A stretch of DNA of 64,000 nucleotides from Agapetus fuscipes (GCA_951799405.1 OX637356.1:10563229-10627228), one strand, 5' to 3'; shown: positions 53,348 to 63,778, counted from the first letter of the stretch. A program made the numbers and translations. The notes: generated by a model not told the origin, from the letters alone.

Positions 53348-53488
53348 TAACAAATGGTTCACTTTACAAATGTCACCCCTGTCTCAGGGAAGGTCGGCAA
53401 AAGTTGCAGGGTTTATGTTCATTTGAGGTTTGGATTTTGATTTTTATGTACACATTCAGAATTTGCAAGCGCAAACTTACACGTGTTT
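53348..53488 (+). mobile_element. LINE-A 3'-end, first part of an interrupted copy
   Basis: 'aaatggttcactttacaaat' to 'ttacacgtgttt'. The rest is at 53719-53777. Confidence 0.82.
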
Positions 53489-53718
53489 ATTTAGTTATTA
53501 AAAAATCTTGTTTTATTTTCACTTTTTTTATTATTTATATAAAGGACACAAAGGTTTTCGACTACTTCGTAGTCATCATCAGGTGATACAAAAATTATAA
53601 TATTTGTCAGAAAGTACACTAGAAATTCACAAAAAAAAAACGTGAAAATAAAACAAGATTTTTTAATAACTAAATAAAGATGAATCTTCACAGTGTAATG
53701 CACCAACCATCCAAAATA
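53489..53718 (-). mobile_element. Repeat F insertion with perfect 34-bp inverted arms and 12-bp duplication
   Basis: 230-bp insert in a LINE-A tail, flanked by TTACACGTGTTT at 53477-53488 and 53719-53730. Arms at 53489-53522 and 53642-53675 are perfectly complementary over 34 bp. The minus strand carries a hammerhead-like motif at 53553-53583 and, toward the high-coordinate end, the terminal word 'cactgtgaagattcatcttt'. A 12-bp duplication points to retrotransposition, and a ribozyme with repeated ends points to a Penelope-like element or a related non-autonomous form. Confidence 0.72.
53550..53588 (-). ncRNA. Hammerhead-like motif 4
   Basis: CTGATGA core intact, one extra T, perfect 6-bp stem II GACTAC-gaa-GTAGTC, GAAAA, then CCTTT. 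A 2-bp stem III (AA/UU) and a short CAC/GTG stem I are possible. Confidence 0.6.
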
Positions 53719-53777
53719 TTACACGTGTTTGTTTGTGGGCATGCATAAATGTTAACATATCCTTGCAACTTAGATAA
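53719..53777 (+). mobile_element. LINE-A 3'-end, second part of an interrupted copy
   Basis: 'tttgtttgtgggcatgcata' to 'cttgcaacttagata'. Confidence 0.8.
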
Positions 53778-54300
53778 TATATACATATTTTAAGTTTTGG
53801 AATACGAGCGTTCGCTCAAGTTCGAAAACTGAGCCATTATTGTGACTTTAAAGGACTCTTACCGACCTAGTTTTGGAAGTACACAAAGGCTTGACAATAC
53901 CGAAGACAGCGAAGGGTAAAAAGGTTTTATTCTGAAAAGGCAATGGGCCAAAACGAAATCTAATTTTGCCAAATTTTCTGTAAGGGTAGTTTTTTTCCCG
54001 TTCACTTCGTATGACTTGAATAATAACGGTTTTAATGTGGAGTTGGCTAAGCTATTGTTTAAGCAAATGAGGAAAATTGAATGAAACGAAAGGTAGCTGG
54101 AATATTTTTTAAAACATATTAATCTTTCGAAAGAGATTGAAGCATTTACGATTTACTCGTTATTTATTTTGTCAAGTTCGGATATTAACTCTACGACGTA
54201 CTTGTTTTGTTTTTTTCTAAATATGTATAGCTGATGATAGTCTAAGAGCCAATAGCACTTTATTATTTTATTCACAGTTCTTTGATTAGAATATTCATTG
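53778..54300. other. No gene seen
   Basis: No motif recognised. Confidence 0.45.
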
Positions 54301-54800
54301 TCTAATCTAATCTAATCTAAGCTGCAAAGATATATATCACTTAAGATTCATACTAAATGCATTCCCACAAGCAGACATGTATAATTTCGCGCTAACACAT
54401 GCCGCATGTGGACCTACAATATAAAAACCCAATCTCAAATGAACATAAGCCTTGCAACTCTTGCCGTCCTTCCCTGAAACAGGGGTGACATTGGCAAAGT
54501 GAACCAATTTTTATATTATGGGTGGTCAGCCGCATAACAACCTATAAGTCAAGGAACATACATGACAAATTACATTTTTTTAAATCAAAGAATAAAAATT
54601 ACAATATATACATGGACATAAAAAACTAAATCATAAAACCAATTTCACTTTAACAAACCCTAGCCGCCAACATCACAGATCAACCGCCATTTCTTTCTAT
54701 CCTTGCATACTTCTTTCATTTCCTCCAGAGTCATAACCTTCTTCATACAAGCTCTTCTTTTATTATGACTCTGGATATTCCATTCATTCGCAATTTCGGA
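54301..54800 (-). mobile_element. LINE-A with the longest clean 3' region and ORF end
   Basis: Minus strand: the ORF end reads SEIANEWNIQSHNKRRACMKK, then EEMKEVCKDRKKWRLIC and stops after GG at 54660-54662. About 110 bp of 3' UTR and the 250-bp tail unit follow, and the copy ends in four TTAGA-type repeats at 54301-54320. It defines the 3' structure of the family: 360 bp between stop and pentamer end. 5'-truncated next to a SINE-B tail. Confidence 0.92.
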
Positions 54801-54802
54801 TA

Positions 54803-55345
54803 TTGTAAAAACGCAAAACTCAACCAAGCTATCAATGGCGAAGGGTGCCATACAAGCTCGTTCCCATTGGCTTCCCTTTTAAAATGATGTAACAAAGTAG
54901 TTAAAAAATATAGGCACAAAGTAAAAAAATACATTTAAAACCAAAGAAACAATACGTATTTTTTCACCATTAAAACCATGCAGTCTACTTTATTATCATT
55001 TTTGCCTCATTTTAAACGGGAAACCGATGGGTATCGGCTTGTATGGCACCCTTCGCCACTGCAAGCTTCACATGTGGTGCAGCTTCTTGCCGCATTCTCC
55101 CCAAAAGGGGTCGCATGTAGCGAGTGAGCGTATCATTTTTTTTACAGGTAAGGCGGCTGGCCTTACGCAAACCACTTCAGTTGAAGCGGGGGTTTTCCAG
55201 CTTCCGAAGGGGCTGGTACTCATTTTTTATGAAAGTTGAGTATCCCTTGGCTGTATTTTATTTTGGGTTTGAAATAAACACCGAAACGGGAAATCATTTC
55301 TGACACCCTCGGTGGCATTCGAATCAAAACTCTCAGCATGGAATA
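54803..55345 (-). mobile_element. SINE-B, split by a hAT MITE
   Basis: The 3' tip of the SINE (54803-54832, 'aacgcaaaactcaaccaagc') and its body and head (55062-55345) are separated by the MITE. B box altered ('ggcattcgaat'). Confidence 0.82.
54833..55061. mobile_element. hAT-type MITE, second copy
   Basis: 229 bp with the same inverted ends as 16884-17101 (CAATGGCGAAGGGT on the left, one change). Flanks CAAGCTAT and CAAGCTTC agree at six of eight positions, a decayed 8-bp duplication. It lies inside a SINE-B, so it is younger than that SINE. Confidence 0.9.
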
Positions 55346-55689
55346 CAGATTATTATTTTTGTAATTCCTAATAACTAAGGGTTGTGACCCTGCAAATATT
55401 TTTCTCAGGTTGTAAAAACTTTCACGTACTAAATGACCCCCTTGATCTGGTATAACAATTTTAAAATTTGAGTAAAAAATGTTACAATATCATGCATCTA
55501 GTATCCAAAGTCCCAGATATTAGAAAGAACTAATACTTACATACTCGTTCTCCTTTGTGCGTCAGGTTAAATTTTCGTTCCTGTCAAGTGTATAGTGGAA
55601 GCCACTTTTACACGGGTCCCGAATCCTGTCAGTTTTCATAAAGCACATCCCTAATGCCTTCTAAGTATCGATACAAAACACTTCCACGA
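55346..55689. other. No gene seen
   Basis: No motif recognised. Confidence 0.4.
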
Positions 55690-56024
55690 CCAATCGGTCA
55701 CAGAAAACCCGTTCACAGAGAGCTCTGCCTTGGACAAATCGTCACACGACAGTTTGTCCACATTAATTTTCAGTCAACGACACTTTGGTCAGAGACAACT
55801 CTGTAACATAAAATACGCAACGGTCATTGACAGCTCGGTCACACGACATTTCGTCCACATGTCTGTTTGATCAAAAATATTTCGGTTAGATACAGTTTAT
55901 GATATAAAGACATCTCTATCACAGAAAACTACAATTAATTAAAATTGCAGTAATTGTCAAGGTTTCTTGAAGAGAAAGTTTTCTGCAATGGAGCTGTCGT
56001 GGACCTTTATAATAATATTGGGAT

Positions 56025-56075
56025 GATTTATTTGATGAGCGCTGTTTTTGTGCGAATTACAACTCAAGAGCTCTC
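56025..56075 (+). repeat. Short dispersed repeat
   Basis: 'gatgagcgctgtttttgtg' region, complementary to 35454-35510. Confidence 0.45.
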
Positions 56076-56094
56076 TTCGAACTTGTTTATTGCT

Positions 56095-56310
56095 ATAGAA
56101 AGAGCCAATTGTCAAACGAGACCCAGTTGCTGTAAGACTGGATGGGCTTCTAGTGACCGGTCTTTGGTAAAGGAATATGAATTTTTCACCCAGCGAATAT
56201 TAGCGTATTTGAAAATAAAAATGTTTTTTTTTTTGTGCTTCATCGGGATTCGAACCCACAACCTTCCATTTACGAGTCAGAAGTGTTAATCACTGGACTA
56301 CATACCTTAT
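56095..56310 (-). mobile_element. SINE-D with head
   Basis: Minus strand: head with A-box-like 'gtagtccagtgattaacact' and B box GGTTCGAATCCC at about 56245-56257, then the body to 'gagccaattgtcaaacgaga'. Confidence 0.82.
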
Positions 56311-56359
56311 ATGAATTATATTGTAAGTAACCGAAATTTCGTTGGTCAATTGTTTTTTT

Positions 56360-56562
56360 TGGTTCATTTGGTTTTTATGTTGTAGGTTCACATGCGGCAT
56401 GTGCAAGCGCGAACTTGTACGTGTCTGGTTGTGAAAATGCATGTAATGTGAATCTCTAATGTAACATATCTTAAGGTTCACATGCGCAATGTGCAAGCGC
56501 GAACTTGTGCGTGTCTGGTTGTGAAAATGCATGTAATGTGAATCTCCAATGTAGCAATGTTT
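56360..56562 (+). mobile_element. LINE-A terminal part, tandemly duplicated
   Basis: The block 'aggttcacatgcg.catgtgc' through 'gcatgtaatgtgaatctc' occurs twice in succession (about 56384-56470 and 56473-56555). Confidence 0.88.
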
Positions 56563-56745
56563 GCATGTGTACTGGACCAATGTGTCTAATAAAAACAAGA
56601 AATTTATTTTTAAAATATTTAAAAGAACTCTCACATTATCGAGTTGTACAGTTTTTCTTAGCTCAGATTGTGTAGAATTTGATTCATAAGACAACTGCAT
56701 GAAAAAGTCATATTTGACAAGATTGGCGTATACGATAAACAAGAA
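56545..56745 (+). repeat. Repeat E copy
   Basis: 'agcaatgtttgcatgtgtac' to 'agtcatatttgacaag'. Confidence 0.6.
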
Positions 56746-56935
56746 CTGGGGGAACGCGTTGTCAATTGCCAATTGTCCAAGATATCTGTGACCAAAGTGT
56801 CTGTGACCAAAATGTCGTTTACCGAAAAGTCGTGTGGACGAACTTTAGTGTGACCAATTTGTCCATGACCGAACTGTCCGTCGATGGGTTGTCTTTGACT
56901 GATTTTTCGTGACACAATACAAAACACGTGCGTCA

Positions 56936-57280
56936 AATCGACTCAATATTATAAGCTAGGGTAGAGACGGATTTTTTGACATTTGACTGTTTTATTTATG
57001 TACAAAAAAAAATGTTCGGGTTCAATCCGAAACGGATTATGCTCGCAAATCGGAATGTCAATATGTCAAAATAATAAAATATTGTTGGAGATTTTGAAGA
57101 CGAGGACATACTTTCGCAAATCCTTGAAAGGGCAACTGCTTTGAATTGAAAGCATTTATTAGTATTTTTGTATTCAAATTACTATTCATATTATATTTTC
57201 TAGGACTATACTTCTTGGAAAAAAAAGTTTTATTTGTAAATAATTTGCTCATTGTAAAAATAAACTTTATTGTCTATGTT
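56936..57280. other. No gene seen
   Basis: AT-rich. Confidence 0.4.
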
Positions 57281-57507
57281 CCTTAACTTACGGGTTGGTA
57301 TGCAGCTGACCACCCATGCTGTAGAAAATGTTTCATTTTGCCAATGTCACCCCTGTTTCAGGGAAGGTTGGCAAGAGTTTGTATTTTTATGTTATTTTTA
57401 TCTAGTCTTATGCGGCATGTGCAAGCGCAAACTTATACGTGTCTGCTTGTGAGAATGCATGTAACATAAATGTCTAATGTTACATATTTTATCAACTTAG
57501 TTTATAT
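57281..57507 (+). mobile_element. LINE-A 3'-end copy
   Basis: Tail unit with a short internal deletion after 'ggcaagagtt'. Confidence 0.82.
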
Positions 57508-57539
57508 TAGATACAAAAATCAGATTTCATTGACAGAAG

Positions 57540-57777
57540 AGAAAGGTATGTGGCTGACTACCCATGCTGTAGAAAATGGTTCACTTTGCCAATGTCACCC
57601 CTGTTTCAGGGAAGGTCGGCAAGAGTTGCAGGGTGTATGCCCATTTGAGATTTAGTTTTTATATTGTAGGTTCACATGCGGCATATATAAAAGCGCGAAC
57701 TTATACGTGTCTGCTTGTGAGAATGCAAATAATGTGAATCCACAATGTTACATATCTTTGCACCTTAGATTAGATTA
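57540..57777 (+). mobile_element. LINE-A 3'-end copy
   Basis: Nearly complete tail unit ending in three TTAGA-type repeats. Confidence 0.88.
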
Positions 57778-57779
57778 GA

Positions 57780-57893
57780 TTGAAATAAACACCAAAAACG
57801 CAAAATCATTTCTTACCACCTCGGTGAGATTCGAACCCGAGTTCTCGGCATGGAATGCAAGCACTCTACCAATTAAACTATCGACTAGATTGG
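57780..57893 (-). mobile_element. SINE-B head part
   Basis: Good B box (GGTTCGAATCTC) and an A box with two changes. It joins the LINE-A end without a gap. Confidence 0.78.
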
Positions 57894-58584
57894 AAAGAAT
57901 GGCGAAAAAAATTGATGAACATTGTTGCAATCCAATCTTTGTATTAAGATAGAAGACCAAGGTATTTCAGACAACTGTGTATGAGTAAATTGATACATTC
58001 CTAGTAATGTCTTACTTCAGGAATAAACTGAGACAAGTATTGTTTATGAATAAGGGTAGAGTTGACGAAGGCGAATGTGGGAGGCTTAAGTGCTTTCCCG
58101 TGTAGAAAAGTAGATTCATAAACGTAGACTAATAATCATCTTAATATTTCTTTCTCTGAACTCCAAGTATACAGCATAACATTTCCACGTAACCATAGAC
58201 TCTTCCAAAAGACATATTAAATATGAATTGTACCTCTAGTGAGCGTTTAAATTTACATGCGTTTTCGGCCCAATGTTATGGTTGCGTTTGAACATAAAGT
58301 TAATCCAGAAATGAAAAATGCACTGGAGTTATTGCAATGTTATTTTATACTCTGAATTTGCAATGCTTCGTTGCTTTTTATTACACCATTTTATAAATTA
58401 AAACTAAAATCTGGTTTGATTAATTAAATTCACTTTAATTCAACTTTGATAACACGGTTTTTATTAACATTTAATATTAATATTTTCATTTTTATAATGT
58501 ACATAAAAATGAAAAAAAAAACACACGGCCCTGTTATAATTTTTGCAAAGGTATAATGCATTCATATTGCAAATAATATATATG
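57894..58584. other. No gene seen
   Basis: AT-rich, no motif. Confidence 0.45.
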
Positions 58585-58682
58585 TAGGTACATTAAATAT
58601 TCATATTTAATGCATGTGTGGACATGTAGAAACGTATAAATTTGCGCTTACACAGCTGCATGTGCAGTTTTACTTTTATAAA
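58585..58682 (-). mobile_element. LINE-A fragment
   Basis: 'atttaatgcatgtgtggaca' and 'aatttgcgcttacaca'. Confidence 0.55.
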
Positions 58683-59425
58683 AAAAATTTTTTTTATTAA
58701 AAATCATAATTAACCATAAAAAAATGTTGATTGGCCAGGTCAATTATTTTTTTAGTACCTTTAAGTGTTCATCCACATACCTATAAGCCAACGAAAAATC
58801 TCCCTTTAAAAAGTAAAAAAAATATTGTACAAAAAACACATTATGAAGCAAAAAAGGACACTAACGAAAAATTGGCATTTAAGAGAAAAAATGGTAAATT
58901 TAACATGGAACGGCTACACACGACGAGAAAAATGGTATTTTTAAAAAATACATGAAATTTTTTTTTGTGGAAAATATTATTTTTTCGAGAAAAAAGTCAT
59001 GAAGCGAGAATTAATTAGGGAAATGGTTTCACCCCCGGTCTGTCATATGGAAAAACGTACAAGATAAATTTAAAGAAAATTTTATGAATAGGCAAAAGCC
59101 AAAGAAAACGTACCGTACTCAAAGTATTGAATTTCTCATTCAAACTCAACAACAGCGTTTACAAAAAAATGTATAAAAACTAAAATAGCGCGTTGTGAGA
59201 ACGTATAAGTTTCCATACATCTTTGGTAAAACGCTACTTGGGGTATTGTAAAATATGAGCTTCGTATAATACGACCACGCCCGCTGTTTTTCGATATTTT
59301 TCTCCGAAGCAGGATCGTCTTAAGTAAGTGGTGGCGAACCAGTGTTCCGCGAATCACAGGTGGTGTAAGAAAGCCTTGAAAGTAGCCTGCAATTCAACCA
59401 CGATCGCAGTATTTGTGCTTTTTAG
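58683..59425. other. No gene seen; repeat G at 59130-59260
   Basis: A 74-codon lysine-rich frame is AT-driven. Repeat G words at 59190-59235. Confidence 0.4.
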
Positions 59426-59548
59426 CATCCTTTCCTTGATTTTTGGGATGGTATTAGGTTGATCGCCAATACTGAACAAAAAATGATTCAATCTGCCATT
59501 ATCACCCCTATTTCAAAATAGTTCGGCTAGAGTTGCAGGGTTCATTTG
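59426..59548 (+). mobile_element. LINE-A fragment
   Basis: First half of an old tail unit, head-to-head with the next copy. Confidence 0.65.
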
Positions 59549-59589
59549 TGGTTCGTTTTTTATTAATTTTTTTGTGCATTTTAAATTTA

Positions 59590-59925
59590 AACTAAAATTC
59601 CAAATTTCTAATGAACATAAGTTGTACAACTGTCGCCGAATTTCATTGAAATAGTGGTGACATTAGCAAAGTGAACCATTTTATATAGTATGGGTGGCAA
59701 ATGGCTAGCCTTATTCCAACCAGAAAGTCGAGGAACAAAAGAAATCAATTTTATATATTTTTTAACTATATAAAAACTGATTACTCTTTTATTTAATTTT
59801 AATACCTTTGCCGTCAGTACTACAGATCAGACGCCATTTGTTCTGTTATTGCACTTTTTTTTCACATCATCAATAGGCTTATTCTTCTTCATAAGTTTGT
59901 ACTATTTTTCATGACTCTTTGCCAA
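59590..59925 (-). mobile_element. LINE-A, old copy with ORF remnant
   Basis: Tail part, 3' UTR and a decayed ORF end on the minus strand (VMKNSTNL..., with stops). Confidence 0.6.
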
Positions 59926-60070
59926 TATCATGCCTGTTTCAAAGAAGGTCGGCAAGAGTTGCAGGGCTTGTGTTCATTTGAGATTGGGTTTTTACATTAT
60001 AAATCTACATGCGGCCTTGTAGGAATGCATCTAGTATGAATCTCAAATGTGATGTTACTTTTCAACTCAG
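59926..60070 (+). mobile_element. LINE-A partial copy
   Basis: 'cctgtttcaaagaaggtcgg' to 'acttttcaactcagat', with a deletion in the 'gcgcgaaatta' region. Confidence 0.75.
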
Positions 60071-60555
60071 ATTTTTATTTATTTACGGCATAAGCCTTTT
60101 ACAAAAAAGTACATATTAAGGGAGTTTATACAAAACTACAAAAAAACAATAAAATACAAGAAAAATATTTTGTAGACTCTTGTATCGCATCCACTCGCTA
60201 TTTCAGGACTTTGGTCCATCGTCCATTTGGCCCATCCAGCAGGGTGCAAAAAGGTTGCGCACCCATGTCCTTTTTGCGAATTGCTGAATTTGCTGGCTAG
60301 GTGGACCGTGGAACAAGCGAGGGAATTTGCATTTCAATAGAAAAATGAAATACAAAAGGACGCACGAAAAGGCTCGGTTAAAATTGTATACGATATTTTT
60401 TATTACTAGCGTTTATGTTTTTTGTTTATTTTTTTGTTCTTCCTTTGGGTATAATGGAAAATTCTGGTCGATTAATTTTCAATAACGTTTTTGAAAGCTA
60501 GCTGTTTTTTGGTCGTAGTTTTCGACTCAGATTACTTATAAAAAGTAGAACGAAC
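60071..60555. other. No gene seen
   Basis: 60180-60330 is GC-richer; no frame recognised. Confidence 0.4.
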
Positions 60556-60559
60556 TTAT

Positions 60560-60606
60560 GTAGAAGCGTTTGTTTGTGGGCATGCATTTAAACTGAATCT
60601 AAATTA
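60560..60606 (+). mobile_element. LINE-A scrap
   Basis: 'gtttgtttgtgggcatgcat' and 'tgaatctaaa' only. Confidence 0.5.
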
Positions 60607-60665
60607 AAATTAAAAATAAAATAAACAAATTGTATTAGGTTACGGGGTGAGTAAAATTTAATAAT

Positions 60666-60706
60666 GTACGACCGGTTTCGGAAACAATGTTTCCATCGTC
60701 AGGTAC
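60666..60706 (-). ncRNA. Hammerhead-like motif 5
   Basis: Minus strand: GTAC, CTGACGA (one change), one extra T, perfect stem II GGAAAC-att-GTTTCC, GAAACCGGTC, GTAC. Stem III ACCGGT allows two pairs, cleavage would follow GTC, and GTAC/GTAC closes stem I. Confidence 0.6.
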
Positions 60707-61304
60707 AAAATATTACTGACTAACAAAATAAAATATAAATTAGTGTAACATTCTTTTAAGGGGTGGGAGTAGTGGAGAGGGGGGAGGGGTGAGGAAGGGA
60801 ACAGAGCGCTGGGATTGTTGGTGACAGATTTATTATTATTTCTAGGAAACAAGGTCAGGAGAGGAGATGGATTAGGGATCAAAAAGTTATTTAGTAAGAA
60901 ATTGACAGTACTTGAATTTTTATTAATTTCTATGGTCTCGAGAGCTGTTAAAGTCGGTCTGTATGTGTTTGTATGAAGAAGTTTGATTGTATGTTTGTTA
61001 TAGATTGTAAGTTAAATGATACATTATGGACTTCGGGAAGAAGATTGATGTTAAATATACACTGATTATATTTTTAATTTGAACTTTTATTCATAACGAC
61101 ACCTTAAAGGTTAAACTGAAAAAGTAACATACTAATATAACATGGATTTCTTAGACAAATGAATTTCTTTTCTTTATTTCTACGAAAGAAATAACAAACA
61201 AATTGTGAAAATCCTATAGTTATAGTGTTCATGAGCACTTGCTTATCATTTGTTCACTTTCTATGAGAAGTTACACCTAATAAAATGTGTAATTCAAGAT
61301 TTCT
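60707..61304. other. No gene seen
   Basis: 60760-60880 has a GA-rich tract. No coding signal. Confidence 0.4.
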
Positions 61305-61307
61305 TAA

Positions 61308-61560
61308 AGTTCCTTGACTTATAGGTTGGTATGCGGCTGACCACCCATACTGTGAAAAATGGTTCACTTTGCCAATGTCACCCCTGTCTCAGGGAAGGAC
61401 GGCAAGAGTTGCAGGGCTTATGTTCATTTAAGATGGGTTCTTATAATGTATGTCCACATGCGGCATGTGTTAGCGCGAAATTATACATGTCTGCTTGTGG
61501 GAATGCATTTGATGTAAATCTTAAATGGTATATATCCTTGCAGCTTAGATTAGATTAGAT
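61308..61560 (+). mobile_element. LINE-A 3'-end copy
   Basis: Complete tail unit ending in three TTAGA-type repeats; close to the majority sequence. Confidence 0.9.
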
Positions 61561-62150
61561 TGAATCAGTACCTACTCATTCAGTTTTACCTTTAAGGTGG
61601 AGATATTACAAATTGATCAGTTTGAAGTCTAGATTGTATATTATAAAAAAATAATAGATTATAAATAAATGATTGTAACAATTTGAATAACCCTAGGAAA
61701 CTAAACTTAGAGCAGTAAAAAGCATTAACAGTATACATTGATAAAAAAAACTGGTAAATTTTGCTTCATTTTGCAAAATTCACACTAAACTGCATCTACT
61801 TTGCATTTAATAATTATATTTCGCCCTGCTAATGTGCCAGGCGTGAAAGTAATTCGTTTTTGTGAGGCTTAAATGCGCTTTCATTAAGTTTTTGCCGGCA
61901 AAACTTACGACCGAAAGTTTATGTTGCCTGCAGCAGGGAGACGTTAAGTTTGCACAAGTTCCTACTGGAAAATCCATAAAACCTAGCAGCGCATTTTTTA
62001 CGAAAACTTAAAATGCAAACATGTTTGTTATGGTAATAAATATTGTGTTATTTAATGGAAAAAACCTGAGCAAAATACTTCGCTATATCATATCATGAAG
62101 TTTATGTATTTATTAACCATTTGCCACTACGGACTACGAACCGGTCCAAG
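61561..62150. other. No gene seen
   Basis: 61800-61990 has moderate GC; no frame recognised. Confidence 0.4.
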
Positions 62151-62270
62151 ATGCCAACGACACGCAGTGTACCTGAGCGGTTACCCATCCAAGTACTGTC
62201 CGCGCCCAATGTTGTTTAACTTCGGTGATCTATGGGAACCGGTGCTTTCAACATGGCTAACGTCGTTGAC
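62151..62270 (-). rRNA. 5S rRNA-like sequence, full length
   Basis: On the minus strand, from GTCAACGAC to TCGTTGGCAT, the 120 bp align end to end with insect 5S rRNA. The terminal arms still pair (GTCAACGAC with TCGTTGGC-type). The internal promoter is mostly kept: box A GAAGTTAAACAACAT, the intermediate element GGGCGCGG, and box C AGTACTTGGATGGGTAACCG with one change (GTGACC to GTAACC). About fifteen substitutions relative to a typical insect 5S, several of them C-to-T type, and no T-run terminator follows. So it is a dispersed pseudogene or the head of a 5S-derived SINE (SINE3) rather than an active gene. It stands alone, not in a tandem array. Confidence 0.85.
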
Positions 62271-62955
62271 TAAATTTTTTGACTAGATATTTCAGATTAA
62301 AGATTACAGATTACAAAAAAGGCTAGAAAGTAAAATTTCTGTCGAGGAGAAATTTTCAAGCTTGATCTTTTACGGGTTTAAGCTGAAAAGACTCAAATGG
62401 TGTCCACGAATACAAAAACGTAAATTTTTAAATAAAAAAAATCACTACAAATTCTTATTGTACCAATAATTTAAAAAAGAGATTTTCAAGACAAACGTTT
62501 AACGTTTTTTTTTATATAATAAGAATAAGATAAAAAAAATAAGCTTAGTTACGAGGTCAAATATTAATAAAATGATTTAAAAAAAAATCTCATGTAATGG
62601 TTTTTTTGGAAGAATCTTTAAAGTCTTTTCTTAGAATCATTGTGAAAAATATTAAGTGCTGAACAATCTCGTTGCTTGTGTGAAAATTCTTTGGAATATA
62701 AAGAAAAAAAAACACTCTTTGAGAATACTTTCAAGAAATAATTCATTTTCAAGCATACACAGCGAAGAAAAATGTCTGCAAAGTGAGTGGCGGGATTTGT
62801 CTCCCTTGTGATGACAGCCTTTCAAAAAAAAAAGCAAAGGTTGAGTTTGTGTGAGTTACAAAGCAAAAACTTGAAAATTATATTTGTTCATTCAGGATTC
62901 TTGCGGGAAAATTTGAACGAAATTATGGTTAGATTTTAGTTCAGGCATCATCACA
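62271..62955. other. No gene seen
   Basis: AT-rich with A-runs. Confidence 0.45.
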
Positions 62956-62959
62956 AAAG

Positions 62960-63655
62960 TTAAGTACTAATGGTACAAGGTACTAGAAAGGTATGAAATA
63001 TTGAGAAACAAATTTGATGTACCATGTTGTGTGATGAATATTGAATCAAGTATACCTATAATCCAAGTATGTACCAAAATTTTCTCCCCAAGTTTAAATA
63101 CCAGGTATAAGGCACCAAGAACAATGTACCAAACAACAAAACGAACAAAATGGTGAGTACAACGCAATAAGAACAAATTAAGAAGAATAAAGAACATTGT
63201 GGAAAATATCAAAAACCAAGAACCTAGTACGAAACACAGGGTACCGAATACCAAGGACTAATTAACAAGAACATGGTTTTTGATACTAAGTACTAGTACT
63301 TAATATAGGGTACCAAATAACAAAGATAAAGTAACAAGTGCATATGTAGTACCAAATACCAAGGACAAAGTATAAAGTATAGCATATCAAATATCAGAAA
63401 CAAAGTAAAAAGTGCAGGGTGCCAAAGACCAAGGATAAAGTACCACGCACAGAAAACGAAATACCAAGGACAAAGTATAAAGTATAGCATATCAAATATC
63501 AGAAACAAAGTAAAAAGTGCAGGGTGCCAAAGACCAAGGATAAAGTACCACGCACAGAAAACGAAATACTAAGGACAAAGTAACAAGTACAAAGTACCAA
63601 GTACAATGTACCAAATATCAAAAATCGAGTACAAAAAAACCAAGAAACGAGGACG
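62960..63655. repeat. GTACCA-rich satellite-like region
   Basis: Loose repetition of 'agtaccaa', 'aaataccaaggacaaagta' and 'aacaagtac' words. It contains two near-identical 105-bp units at 63361-63465 and 63466-63570. Minus-strand frames with Phe/Leu/Tyr-rich translation are by-products. Confidence 0.85.
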
Positions 63656-63778
63656 TATAAAGGTGTCATACAAAACTTTTATTATGAAACGAAAACTAAA
63701 AACTAATCAAACAAAAAAATACCTGCAGAACTCTACATTGTAACATTAATTGTTTATTATGTGATCTAACAGGGTTAT

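Larger units (their letters stand above)
55690..56935. mobile_element. Inverted-repeat element with 'ggtcac.gaca' arms
   Basis: Left arm (about 55690-55900) and right arm (about 56745-56935) are built from degenerate 'tttggtcacagacaa' words on opposite strands and are loosely complementary overall. Between them are a SINE-D, LINE-A duplicates and repeat E. Such arms occur in several DNA transposon groups. Termini and target duplication not fixed. Confidence 0.55.

Noticed and set aside
53488..53706. Two overlapping frames with the same VIKKSCFIFTFF peptide
   Set aside because: Both are translations of the perfect 34-bp inverted arms of the insert, not proteins.
54230..54260. Hammerhead core 'gctgatgata'
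   Set aside because: No GAAA and no stem II downstream.
62967..63508. Hydrophobic minus-strand frames resembling membrane proteins
   Set aside because: Produced by the GTACCA-type satellite; the second contains the 105-bp repeat.
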